The notes below the pieces were generated by a model. It had not been told where the DNA came from. It searched no databases and saw only the letters and a list, made by a program, of their open reading frames with translations. From Clostridiales bacterium (GTDB taxonomy: Bacteria > Bacillota > Clostridia > Oscillospirales > Oscillospiraceae), in contig JAJQAS010000279.1 in NCBI GenBank assembly GCA_021203685.1, positions 1-8,125 of the forward strand: a stretch of DNA of 8,125 bases, in the 5' to 3' direction. Of the stretch, positions 1 through 5,581 are shown one piece after another. Position 1 is the first letter of the stretch. Each line of letters starts with the position of its first letter. Made by a program: the position numbers and the translations under genes.

Positions 1-10
1 TTTCGGCGGG

Positions 11-103
11 AAACCCCTCCACCATGCTTCGCATGGTCCCCCTCCCCTTTCAGGGCAGGGAGCGCAGCGGAAGTGCCGCTTGACGGCGGAGGCGAGGGGG
101 AAA
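11..103 (+). repeat. Palindromic intergenic repeat, copy A
   Basis: This GC-rich element starts AAACCCCTCC and ends GAGGGGGAAA. Inside are a 7-bp hairpin (ACCATGC-TTC-GCATGGT, 21-37), the core CCCCTTTCAGGG, and an inverted version of the CCTCCGCCGTCAAGCGGCA module that occurs twice in copy D. It is related to copies B (206-270), C (3642-3710) and D (6387-6532). The layout suggests a REP/MITE-like non-autonomous repeat; the family name is not known to me. Confidence 0.7.
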
Positions 104-205
104 GTGCTTGTCATTTGGTTTGTATTTAGCCAAAAGAATGGGATTTAGGAACGAAAATGACGCCATAAAGAAAACCTTTCCCTTAACGAGCATCCTTTCG
201 TATTT

Positions 206-270
206 GACCGCCCCTCTTGCCTCCCCTGAAAGGGGAGGTGGCGCGGCGCAAGCCGCGACGGAGGGGTTTC
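206..270 (-). repeat. Palindromic intergenic repeat, copy B (inverted)
   Basis: Read on the minus strand it starts AAACCCCTCCGTC and ends GAGGCAAGAGGGGCGGTCA, matching copy C almost end to end outside the variable hairpin. It contains an 8-bp stem (CCTCCCCT-GAA-AGGGGAGG, 221-239) and a 6-bp stem (CGCGGC-GCAA-GCCGCG, 243-258). The outer arms are CCCCTC and GAGGGG. It lies directly upstream of the Shine-Dalgarno of the ArsC-like gene, so a transcript starting further upstream would carry these hairpins in its leader. Confidence 0.75.
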
Positions 271-288
271 ACACCGAGGAGAACAACT

Positions 289-648
289 ATGCCGCTTTTA
301 TTCATCGAATACCCCAAATGCACCACCTGTCAGCGGGCCAAGCGGTTCCTGGACGGCTTGGGGGTGGCCTACACCGACCGCCACATTGTGGAGCAGAACC
401 CCACCGCCGACGAGCTGGCCGGGTGGCACAGGCGCAGCGGCCTGCCGGTGAAGCGGTTCGTCAACACCTCCGGTCAGCTCTACCGCCAGCTGGGGCTGAA
501 AGACAAGCTGCCGGAGATGACGGAGGAAGAGATTTACGCGCTGCTGGCCACCGACGGGATGCTGGTCAAGCGTCCCCTGCTCATCGGGGAGGACTTCGTC
601 CTCACCGGCTTCAAGGAGGCCCAGTGGCGGGAGGCGCTGGCGCGCTGA
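289..648 (+). CDS. ArsC/Spx-family thioredoxin-fold protein
   Basis: This 119-residue protein belongs to the arsenate reductase (ArsC)/Spx/YusI-like thioredoxin-fold family. The N-terminus has the redox motif CTTC (Cys11, Cys14) right after the first beta strand (LLFIEYPK). The family's NTSG..YR segment is at 59-66, and a KRPLLIGEDFVLTGF stretch containing the conserved Arg95 is near the C-terminus. The length fits the family. True ArsC enzymes reduce arsenate with glutathione or thioredoxin; Spx-type members instead bind RNA polymerase. No arsR or arsB lies nearby and the gene precedes ychF, so a general thiol-redox role is as likely as arsenate reduction. I chose the ATG at 289 because GAGGAG lies just upstream (277-282). 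An upstream in-frame ATG at 217 lies inside repeat B and would add a basic tail foreign to the family. The gap to ychF is 43 bases, so they are probably co-transcribed. Confidence 0.85.
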   Translation: MPLLFIEYPKCTTCQRAKRFLDGLGVAYTDRHIVEQNPTADELAGWHRRSGLPVKRFVNTSGQLYRQLGLKDKLPEMTEEEIYALLATDGMLVKRPLLIGEDFVLTGFKEAQWREALAR

Positions 649-691
649 GCCGCCGCACATCCCCCATTTGGGGCATGGAGGTTATCATTTC

Positions 692-1786
692 ATGAAATTA
701 GGTATCGTAGGGCTGCCCAACGTGGGCAAAAGTACCCTTTTTAACGCCATCACCAACGCGGGCGCGGAGTGCGCCAACTACCCCTTCTGCACCATCGAGC
801 CAAACGTGGGGACGGTGGCCGTCCCCGACGCCCGGCTGGATTGGCTCTCCGCCCTCTACCACCCCAAAAAGACCACCCCCGCTGTCATCGAGTTTGTGGA
901 CATCGCCGGGCTGGTCAAGGGGGCCAGCCACGGGGAGGGGCTGGGCAACAAGTTCCTCTCCAACATCCGGGGAACCGACGCCATCGTCCATGTGGTGCGC
1001 TGCTTCGACGATGACAACGTCATTCATGTGGAGGGCAGCACCGACCCCATCCGGGACATCGGCATCATCGACCTGGAGCTGATCATGGCCGACCTGGAGA
1101 TGGTAGACCGCCGCATCGACAAGGCCAAAAAGGCCGCCAAGGGAGACAAAAAGTTCCTCCACGAGGCGGAGGTGTTCAGCGGCCTCCGGGACTGGCTCAA
1201 CGACGGAAACTCCGTCCGCTCCTACGAGTGCGACAAGGAGGACCGGGCGCTCATCGCCACCAGCGACCTACTGAGCCTGAAGCCCATCATCTACGCCGCC
1301 AACCTGGACGAGGACACCTTCTCCGGCGACTGGGCCGCCAACCCCTACTATCAACAGGTCAAGGCCCTGGCCGACAAGGAGGGCGCGCAGGTCATCCCCG
1401 TCTGCGCCCAGCTGGAGGAGGAGCTGTCCCAGATGGACCCGGAGGAACAGAGTTTGTTCATGGAGGAGCTGGGCATTGCCGAGTCCGGCCTGGACCGACT
1501 CATCAAGGCCAGCTATACCCTGCTGGGGCTGATCTCCTTCCTGACCTCCGGCGAGGACGAGTGCCGGGCCTGGACCATCACCAAGGGCACCAAAGCCCCC
1601 CAGGCCGCCGGGAAAATCCACAGCGACTTTGAGCGGGGCTTCATCCGGGCGGAAGTCATCGCCTACGATGACATGGTGGCCTGCGGCTCGGAGAAAGTGG
1701 CCAGGGAAAAGGGCCTCATGCGCTCCGAGGGCAAGGAGTACGTGGTGGCCGACGGGGACATCATTTTGTTCCGGTTCAACGTGTAA
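692..1786 (+). CDS. ychF: Redox-regulated ATPase YchF (Obg-family)
   Basis: This is a 364-residue YchF/OLA1 protein, a cytoplasmic Obg-related P-loop NTPase that prefers ATP to GTP and associates with ribosomes. The P-loop GLPNVGKST is at 7-15 and the switch II DIAGL at 70-74. The usual NKxD specificity motif is replaced by NLDE (204-207), the hallmark of YchF that explains its ATP preference. A helical region (about 125-180) precedes the C-terminal TGS domain (about 280-364), which includes AWTITKGTKAPQAAG and DFERGFIRAEVI. The length matches the family exactly. The start at 692 follows GGAGGT (677-682) with 9-base spacing; an in-frame ATG at 668 would add eight untypical residues. It is probably the second gene of an operon with the ArsC-like gene. 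No clear terminator hairpin follows it before the pgi promoter. Confidence 0.97.
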   Translation: MKLGIVGLPNVGKSTLFNAITNAGAECANYPFCTIEPNVGTVAVPDARLDWLSALYHPKKTTPAVIEFVDIAGLVKGASHGEGLGNKFLSNIRGTDAIVHVVRCFDDDNVIHVEGSTDPIRDIGIIDLELIMADLEMVDRRIDKAKKAAKGDKKFLHEAEVFSGLRDWLNDGNSVRSYECDKEDRALIATSDLLSLKPIIYAANLDEDTFSGDWAANPYYQQVKALADKEGAQVIPVCAQLEEELSQMDPEEQSLFMEELGIAESGLDRLIKASYTLLGLISFLTSGEDECRAWTITKGTKAPQAAGKIHSDFERGFIRAEVIAYDDMVACGSEKVAREKGLMRSEGKEYVVADGDIILFRFNV

Positions 1787-1862
1787 ATGGGATTTTCGTG
1801 TAGCGAACCAATCAGTTTTCCCAAAGTCCAAAAGAGAATGCCCAATTTTACAAAAATAAGGA

Positions 1863-1891
1863 TTGAAACTCCTGCGAAAATTAGGTATAAT
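1863..1891 (+). promoter_or_regulatory. Sigma-A-type promoter of pgi
   Basis: A -35 box TTGAAA (1863-1868) and a perfect -10 TATAAT (1886-1891) are separated by 17 bases, the optimum spacing. Transcription would start near 1898, giving a leader of about 60 bases that ends in the Shine-Dalgarno AAGGAGG (1943-1949), 11 bases before the pgi ATG. Pgi is therefore likely transcribed independently of ychF. Confidence 0.85.
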
Positions 1892-1960
1892 GACAATGCA
1901 AGGTAGTGAGCACAGGTGTTTGTGCTTTCGCGTCTCTATTCTAAGGAGGAAAATCGACAC

Positions 1961-3307
1961 ATGGCTATTTCACTGAATATCAACAACGCCGGGCTGCGCG
2001 CCCACGAGCTGGAGCAGACCAAATTCCTGGTGGATGCGTCCTATCAGCACCTGATGAGCAGAGAGGGCGCGGGCAATGACTTCCTGGGCTGGCTGAACCT
2101 GCCCTTCGAGTACGACAAGGAGGAGTTCGCCCGCATCAAGGCTGCCGCCAAGAAGATCCAGGCCCAGTCCGAGGTGCTCATCGCCATCGGCATCGGCGGC
2201 TCCTATCTGGGCGCGCGGGCCGGTCTGGAGTTCTCCAAAGGCCCCTTCTACAACCAGCTGGCCAGCAAGGGCGAGGGCGTTGAGGTCTATTTCGCCGGTA
2301 ACAACATCAGCTCCGCCTATGTCAGCTACCTGATGCAGATCATCGGCGACCGGGACTTCTCCGTCAACGTCATCTCCAAGTCCGGCACCACCACCGAGCC
2401 TGCCGTGGCCTTCCGCATCTTCAAGGCCAAGCTGGAGGAGAAATACGGCAAGGAAGGCGCGAAAGACCGCATCTACGCCACCACCGACGCCAAAAAGGGC
2501 GCGCTCCGGGGTCTGGCCGTGGCCGAGGGCTACGAGACCTTCGTGGTGCCTGACGCCACCGGTGGCCGCTTCTCCTGCCTGACCGCTGTGGGTCTGCTGC
2601 CCATGGCCGTCGGCGGCATGGACATCGACGCCGTCATGAAGGGCTGCGAGGACGCCTGCGTCAAGTACAACAACCCTGACCTGTACACCAACGACGCCAT
2701 GAAGTACGCCGCCACCCGGTTCATCATGCTGATGAAGGGCAAGAGCGTGGAGATCCTCTCCAACTATGAACCCGCCCTGACCCAGTTCGGCGAGTGGTAC
2801 AAGCAGCTGATGGCCGAGTCCGAGGGCAAGGACGGCAAGGGCCTGTTCCCCGTCTCCGCCAACTTCTCCACCGACCTGCACTCCATCGGCCAGTTCATCC
2901 AGGACGGCTCCCGCACCATGTTCGAGACGGTGCTGTGGGTGCAGAAATCCGCCTGCGACATCGCCGTGCCCGACGACCCCGCCAACGTGGACGGCCTGAA
3001 CTTCGCCTCCGGCAAGACCATGCAGTATATGAACGAGAAGGCCATGAACGGCACCATGCTGGCCCATGTGGACGGCGGCGTGCCCAACATTATCATCACC
3101 CTGGACGAGCTGAACGACCACAACTTCGGTGAGCTGGTGTACTTCTTCTGGAAGTCCCTGGGCATCTCCGCCTATATGCTGGGGGTCAATCCGTTCAATC
3201 AGCCCGGCGTCGAGGACTATAAGAAGAATATGTTTGCTTTGCTGGGTAAGCCGGGTTACGAGGATATGAAGGCGGATTTGGAGGCGCGCCTCGCCGCCGT
3301 GCTGTAA
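1961..3307 (+). CDS. pgi: Glucose-6-phosphate isomerase
   Basis: This 448-residue cytoplasmic enzyme interconverts glucose 6-phosphate and fructose 6-phosphate in glycolysis and gluconeogenesis. The length is that of the short Gram-positive Pgi type. Visible motifs are GIGGSYLGARAGLEF (77-91), the phosphate-binding SKSGTTTEP (139-147), the PGI signature DATGGRFS (198-205), AESEGKDGKG with the likely catalytic Glu (285-294), DLHSIGQ with the active-site His307, and the second signature GVNPFNQPGVEDYKK (408-422) with catalytic Lys421. The start at 1961 is set by AAGGAGG at 1943-1949. The last 30 or so codons use more TTG, TTT, GAT and GCT than the rest of the gene, which is strongly C/G-ending. 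Exactly from Gln414 to just past the stop, the sequence is repeated downstream at 3477-3586 with only synonymous changes, so the 3' end may have been exchanged. Confidence 0.98.
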   Translation: MAISLNINNAGLRAHELEQTKFLVDASYQHLMSREGAGNDFLGWLNLPFEYDKEEFARIKAAAKKIQAQSEVLIAIGIGGSYLGARAGLEFSKGPFYNQLASKGEGVEVYFAGNNISSAYVSYLMQIIGDRDFSVNVISKSGTTTEPAVAFRIFKAKLEEKYGKEGAKDRIYATTDAKKGALRGLAVAEGYETFVVPDATGGRFSCLTAVGLLPMAVGGMDIDAVMKGCEDACVKYNNPDLYTNDAMKYAATRFIMLMKGKSVEILSNYEPALTQFGEWYKQLMAESEGKDGKGLFPVSANFSTDLHSIGQFIQDGSRTMFETVLWVQKSACDIAVPDDPANVDGLNFASGKTMQYMNEKAMNGTMLAHVDGGVPNIIITLDELNDHNFGELVYFFWKSLGISAYMLGVNPFNQPGVEDYKKNMFALLGKPGYEDMKADLEARLAAVL

Positions 3308-3310
3308 GGA

Positions 3311-3387
3311 ATTTGCCTGCGGCAAATAATAATCCCACTCGCCCTAAAACGTGCCACAGGCACGTTTTGGCCCAAGGGCCACGGGCT
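3311..3387 (+). repeat. Multi-hairpin repeat module, copy 1
   Basis: Three hairpins lie in a row: ATTTGCC-TGC-GGCAAAT (3311-3327), AAAACGTGCC-ACA-GGCACGTTTT (3346-3368) and GGCCC-AA-GGGCC (3369-3380). The end, ACGGGCT, could pair through GGGC with the GCCC at 3341-3344 and enclose the two inner hairpins. It begins 4 bases after the pgi stop, so the second hairpin, which ends in TTTT, could act as the pgi terminator. A diverged tandem copy follows. Confidence 0.8.
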
Positions 3388-3399
3388 GAAATTAAGGTG

Positions 3400-3474
3400 T
3401 TCGCCTACGGCGAATGGAATCCCCCTCGCCCTAAAACGCGCCCCCGGCGCGTTTTGGCCCAAGGGCCACGGGCT
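3400..3474 (+). repeat. Multi-hairpin repeat module, copy 2
   Basis: It has the same order as copy 1: TTCGCC-TAC-GGCGAA (3400-3414), then CCCTCGCCCT, then AAAACGCGCC-CCC-GGCGCGTTTT (3433-3455), then an identical GGCCCAAGGGCCACGGGCT. Differences from copy 1 in the first and second stems come in matched pairs: T-A against C-G in both stems. Base pairing is therefore preserved, which implies that the folded form matters. Confidence 0.8.
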
Positions 3475-3476
3475 CA

Positions 3477-3586
3477 CAGCCCGGGTCGAGGACTACAAGA
3501 AGAATATGTTTGCGCTGTTGGGTAAGCCGGGTTATGAGGATATGAAGGCAGACCTGGAAGCTCGCCTCGCCGCCGTGCTGTAAGGA
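3477..3586 (+). pseudogene. Second, diverged copy of the pgi 3' end
   Basis: This copy of 3200-3310 covers pgi codons 414 to 448, the stop codon and three further bases. It starts at CAGCCCGG, has one base deleted directly afterwards (GGCGTC against GGGTC), and then encodes the identical VEDYKKNMFALLGKPG to AAVL-stop. Ten substitutions separate the copies and all are synonymous: seven at third positions and three TTG/CTG exchanges in leucine codons. It has no start codon or Shine-Dalgarno of its own and is not expected to be translated. It may be the displaced native end of pgi, or the end of another allele brought in by recombination. Confidence 0.9.
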
Positions 3587-3641
3587 GCCTGTCACAAACG
3601 GATAGCTTGACTGCATCTCCATGAGCCTGTCCCTTGCTTGA

Positions 3642-3710
3642 AAACCCCTCCGCCACCGCCTAAAGGCGGCGGCCCTCCTCCCCTTTCAGAGGAGGCAAGA
3701 GGGGTGGTCA
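3642..3710 (+). repeat. Palindromic intergenic repeat, copy C
   Basis: It starts AAACCCCTCCGCC and ends GAGGCAAGAGGGGTGGTCA. It contains CCGCC-TAAA-GGCGG (3656-3669) and the core CCTCCCCTTTCAGAGGAGG. It is the same element as copy B in the opposite orientation, with a different variable hairpin. The outer arms CCCCTC/GAGGGG can pair. It lies about 70 bases upstream of the next gene. Confidence 0.8.
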
Positions 3711-3779
3711 GTTACAGGATGTAGGCTGTATAAAAATAGGAATATATAGGATAACTGCCCATATCACCGGAGGGACCCC

Positions 3780-4067
3780 ATGCTGTATCAGATCCTGCTC
3801 GTTGTCGTTGTCATCGTTGCGCTCATCGGCAACGCCTTTCAGGACATGGAGCGGAATGCCCAACTGAAACGCCAACAGGAGCAGCTGGACGAGCTTTGCC
3901 GACAGATGGGTCCCCCGGAGCTGGCCTCCCGCTACGTCTCCCCGGAGACGGCGGCACAGGCCGCCCGGCTGAAAGCCGACGGCAAGCTGGTGGAGGCGGT
4001 GAAGGTCATCCGCGCCGCCACTGCCATGGAGCTGCTGGAAGCGAAGCAGTACGTAGACAAGCTCTGA
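3780..4067 (+). CDS. Small membrane-anchored protein with L7/L12 C-terminal-like segment
   Basis: This is a 95-residue protein of unknown function. Residues 2-19 are a hydrophobic helix (YQILLVVVVIVALIGNAF), followed by a charged, probably coiled-coil stretch (about 21-42). The last 30 residues, GKLVEAVKVIRAATAMELLE followed by AKQYVDKL, resemble the helix-turn-helix part of the ribosomal protein L7/L12 C-terminal domain (family pattern: V.VIK.VR.ATGLGLKEAK..V), the face that contacts translation factors. The N-terminal dimerisation domain and hinge of true L7/L12 are absent and replaced by the membrane helix. The predicted topology is a membrane anchor with a cytoplasmic domain. GGAGGG (3769-3774) supports the start. 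It is a single-gene unit with its own terminator. The domain resemblance is read by eye. Confidence 0.75.
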   Translation: MLYQILLVVVVIVALIGNAFQDMERNAQLKRQQEQLDELCRQMGPPELASRYVSPETAAQAARLKADGKLVEAVKVIRAATAMELLEAKQYVDKL

Positions 4068-4090
4068 CGTTCCCCCAATACCAAATAATG

Positions 4091-4130
4091 ACGCCCGAAT
4101 CCCGGTTTTTGCCAGTGTTCGGGCGTTTTT
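4091..4130 (+). terminator. Rho-independent terminator of the small membrane protein gene
   Basis: A perfect 9-bp stem, ACGCCCGAA (4091-4099) with TTCGGGCGT (4118-4126), encloses an 18-base loop and runs directly into TTTT. It lies 24 bases after the stop codon of the gene ending at 4067. Confidence 0.85.
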
Positions 4131-4172
4131 GCGCCAAAAATGCCGCCGGAAGGCCCGGAGCGGCGGTGCCTG

Positions 4173-4193
4173 CCGAAAACGATTCGGATTTTT
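4173..4193 (+). terminator. Small terminator-like hairpin
   Basis: CCGAA-AACGA-TTCGG followed by ATTTTT. The stem is only 5 bp, so it may act as a backup terminator after 4091-4130 or be coincidental. Confidence 0.35.
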
Positions 4194-4292
4194 CACCTTT
4201 TTTACAGGGGGAGAGAAAGTGTCGGATTTGCAGCGTTTCTCGTTAATATGGCAACTTTCCCCTGTCAAAACAAAACGCGCCCCCTCTGCGCC

Positions 4293-4337
4293 CACCACTT
4301 CCCTCGTTGGGAAAGGTTGCTTTTTTTGCAAGTGGTG
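4293..4337. promoter_or_regulatory. Inverted repeat around the aquaporin promoter (possible operator)
   Basis: CACCACTT (4293-4300) and AAGTGGTG (4330-4337) are perfect 8-bp arms separated by 29 bases. The right arm ends one base before the -10 box and the -35 lies between the arms. A protein binding both arms, or a hairpin, would affect promoter access. No regulator gene is seen nearby, so the role is inferred from position only. Confidence 0.4.
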
Positions 4338-4344
4338 CTATAAT
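4317..4344 (+). promoter_or_regulatory. Sigma-A-type promoter of the aquaporin gene
   Basis: A -35 TTGCTT (4317-4322) and a perfect -10 TATAAT (4339-4344) are spaced 16 bases apart. Transcription would start near 4351, giving a leader of about 60 bases that ends in AAAGGAG (4396-4402) before the ATG at 4410. Confidence 0.8.
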
Positions 4345-4409
4345 GGAGCTGTGAGAATCCGCCTTATGTATCGTTTTTATCTGTTCACCGTTCAGAAAGG
4401 AGTATCACA

Positions 4410-5078
4410 ATGGAAAACATCAAAAAATATGTGGCTGAGGTCATCGGCACCTTTGTCCTGGTGACCTTTGGCTGCGGCACCGCTGTGGCGGTGGGCTGCG
4501 CCAGCGACGCCGGCAGCGGCTACCTGCTGACCGCCCTGGCCTTCGGGCTGGTCATCGTCGCCATGGCCTACAGCATCGGCAACATCTCCGGCTGCCACAT
4601 CAACCCCGCGGTGTCGCTGGCCATGCTCATCCGCAAGCAGCTCTCCGTCGGGGACTTTGTGGGCTACGTCATCTCCCAGCTCATCGGCTCCGCCCTGGGC
4701 TGCGTGGTGCTGGGCATTGTGTTCGGCTTCGACTGCGGCTTTGGCGCCAACCAGATCCAGGAGGGCTGGACCAACGGCTCTGTGGCCGGCGCGCTGCTGG
4801 TGGAGATAGTGCTGACCTTCGTGTTCGTGCTGACCATCATCGGTGTCACCAGCAAGCAGGAGAACAGCGCCGTCTCCGGCGTGGTCATCGGCCTCTCCCT
4901 GACCTTGGTACATATCCTGGGCATTGCCCTGACCGGTACCTCGGTCAACCCGGCCCGGAGCCTGATGCCCGCCCTGTTCGCGGGCGGCGCGGCGCTGTCC
5001 CAGGTGTGGATCTTCATCGTGGCCCCGCTGGTGGGCGGCGCGCTGGCGGCAGTGGTGTACACCGCGTTGGAGGACTGA
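4410..5078 (+). CDS. Aquaporin, AqpZ-type water channel
   Basis: This is a 222-residue member of the major intrinsic protein family, with six membrane helices expected in the inner membrane. Both half-helix motifs are present: SGCHINPAVS (60-69) and TSVNPARS (177-184). The aromatic/arginine selectivity residues read as Phe45 (in ALAFGL), His168 (in LTLVH), Thr177 and Arg183, the same set as E. coli AqpZ. That points to a narrow water-selective pore rather than a glycerol facilitator, which normally has Trp and Gly at these positions. No glycerol kinase or glpF-linked gene is nearby, which agrees. The Gly usual between Gly61 and His63 is Cys62, near the pore. The start has a good Shine-Dalgarno (AAAGGAG, 4396-4402). 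It is a monocistronic gene with its own promoter, convergent with the microcompartment-type gene. Confidence 0.95.
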   Translation: MENIKKYVAEVIGTFVLVTFGCGTAVAVGCASDAGSGYLLTALAFGLVIVAMAYSIGNISGCHINPAVSLAMLIRKQLSVGDFVGYVISQLIGSALGCVVLGIVFGFDCGFGANQIQEGWTNGSVAGALLVEIVLTFVFVLTIIGVTSKQENSAVSGVVIGLSLTLVHILGIALTGTSVNPARSLMPALFAGGAALSQVWIFIVAPLVGGALAAVVYTALED

Positions 5079-5107
5079 AAGCGACAGCACCGGAAACGCA
5101 ACGAAAC

Positions 5108-5145
5108 AGCACCCGGACGGAACCTGTGGCCCTGTTCGGGTGCTT
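5108..5145. terminator. Terminator hairpin between convergent genes
   Basis: AGCACCCGGAC (5108-5118) pairs with GTTCGGGTGCT (5134-5144), 11 bp with one G-T pair, enclosing a 15-base loop. On the plus strand it is followed by TTCT and on the minus strand by GTTTCGTT, so both U-tracts are weak. It lies 29 bases after the aquaporin stop and 14 bases from the stop of the minus-strand gene, and could serve both. Confidence 0.6.
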
Positions 5146-5158
5146 CTGACTGCGTGGG

Positions 5159-5392
5159 CTACTCCAGCACGATGCCGGTCACGGCGGCGTCCACAGGACA
5201 CCGGCCCCCCAGCGCCGCCTGGGCGGCCTCCCCCTGGCAGACCAGCACATGGCTGCCCACAGCGGCCCCCAGAGTGTCCGCCGCCACCAGCGTGCCGCCG
5301 CCGGGGACCTGCACCAGCAAAAGGGCTGCGCCGTCCAGGGCGGTGACGTGGGTGGGGGCGGTGACGAGTCCCGTCACTTTGCAAATCAACAT
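5159..5392 (-). CDS. EutN/CcmL-type microcompartment vertex protein (orphan)
   Basis: This 77-residue protein matches the EutN/CcmL family, whose members form the pentamers at the vertices of bacterial microcompartment shells. It starts MLICKVTGLVTAPTH, has LLLVQV in the middle, then LVAADTLGAAVGSHVLVCQG with the family's conserved D..GA..G..VL...G run, and ends CPVDAAVTGIVLE, matching the usual SPVDA.V.GIVD end. It is slightly shorter than typical members (about 80-100 residues). The start is supported by AAGGGAG on the minus strand (5400-5406), 7 bases upstream of the ATG. No shell hexamer (BMC-domain) gene or encapsulated enzyme is present in this window, so it is either an orphan with another role or a shell component encoded away from its locus. 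It diverges from the beta-helix gene. Confidence 0.8.
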   Translation of the reverse strand: MLICKVTGLVTAPTHVTALDGAALLLVQVPGGGTLVAADTLGAAVGSHVLVCQGEAAQAALGGRCPVDAAVTGIVLE

Positions 5393-5522
5393 AAGGAAAC
5401 TCCCTTCCGCGGGTATCGCGGTTCAGATAGGGCTTAGTATGCCGGAATCGGCGAAAATTATGAGCGGCGGAGCAGTCTCCGGGAAAAAGAGACCATGCCG
5501 CCGGTTGGCGCAGCGCGGCCCC

Positions 5523-5550
5523 TTGACGGAGCCGCGTATTTCAGTATAAT
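5523..5550 (+). promoter_or_regulatory. Sigma-A-type promoter of the beta-helix gene
   Basis: A -35 TTGACG (5523-5528) and a perfect -10 TATAAT (5545-5550) are spaced 16 bases apart. The start point would be near 5557, giving a leader of about 68 bases. Confidence 0.8.
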
Positions 5551-5581
5551 AAATACAGTAAGACACCAAGACACCAAGCCA

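Larger units (their letters stand above)
1..288. other. Gene-free region with two palindromic repeats
   Basis: I see no convincing gene here. The stretch holds repeat A (11-103), about 100 bases of lower-GC unique sequence, and repeat B (206-270), which ends only 18 bases before the first gene. The unique part contains a weak inverted repeat (TTTGGT at 115-120 against GCCAAA at 130-135). I could not find a -35/-10 pair with good spacing, so the promoter of the following gene is unresolved. It may lie upstream of the window or overlap a repeat. Reading frames that cross this stretch run through the repeats and have no Shine-Dalgarno support. Confidence 0.6.
3308..3779. other. Gene-free region between pgi and the small membrane protein gene
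   Basis: This 472-base stretch has no intact gene. In order it contains two structured repeat modules (3311-3387 and 3400-3474), a second copy of the pgi 3' end (3477-3586), about 55 bases of unremarkable sequence, palindromic repeat copy C (3642-3710), and an AT-rich patch before the Shine-Dalgarno of the next gene. The AT-rich patch (TATAAAAATAGGAATATATAGG) probably contains a promoter, but no -35/-10 pair has convincing spacing. Confidence 0.8.
4068..4409. other. Structured gene-free region upstream of the aquaporin gene
   Basis: These 342 bases contain no gene I can support. They hold the terminator of the small membrane protein (4091-4130), two further hairpins (CCGCCG/CGGCGG at 4143-4166 and a T-tailed hairpin at 4173-4193), and a long imperfect inverted repeat (ACAGGGG...AAAGT at 4204-4220 against ACTTTCCCCTGT at 4254-4265, with a 5-base bulge). 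An 8-bp inverted repeat then surrounds the -35 of the aquaporin promoter. The density of inverted repeats is high for a simple spacer. Confidence 0.6.

Noticed and set aside
108..695. 195-residue open frame on the plus strand covering repeat B and the ArsC-like gene
   Set aside because: It is out of frame with the ArsC-like gene, which has the CTTC motif and a Shine-Dalgarno, and it translates the repeat into Gly/Arg-rich sequence.
1970..3325. Long 451-residue open frame on the minus strand across pgi
   Set aside because: It is the mirror of a strongly codon-biased gene. The translation is dominated by Gly, His, Val and Leu repeats without any family motif or Shine-Dalgarno, while pgi on the plus strand is certain.
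3341..3387. Multi-branched fold considered as a tRNA
   Set aside because: There is no CCA end, no TTC-loop signature, and arm sizes do not fit a tRNA. It is better explained as a repeat with several hairpins.
3311..3474. Two module copies considered as a CRISPR array
   Set aside because: There are only two copies, they diverge along their length, and they lack a constant repeat with unique spacers. No cas genes are visible.
3313..3525. 70-residue open frame over the structured modules downstream of pgi
   Set aside because: The frame is open because the modules are repeated and lack stops. The peptide only mirrors the palindromes (PRPKTCHRHVLAQGPRA-like repeats).
4392..5384. 330-residue open frame on the minus strand across aquaporin and the EutN-like gene
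   Set aside because: It overlaps two well-supported genes and its product is low-complexity Gly/His/Arg-rich. It is a by-product of high GC content.
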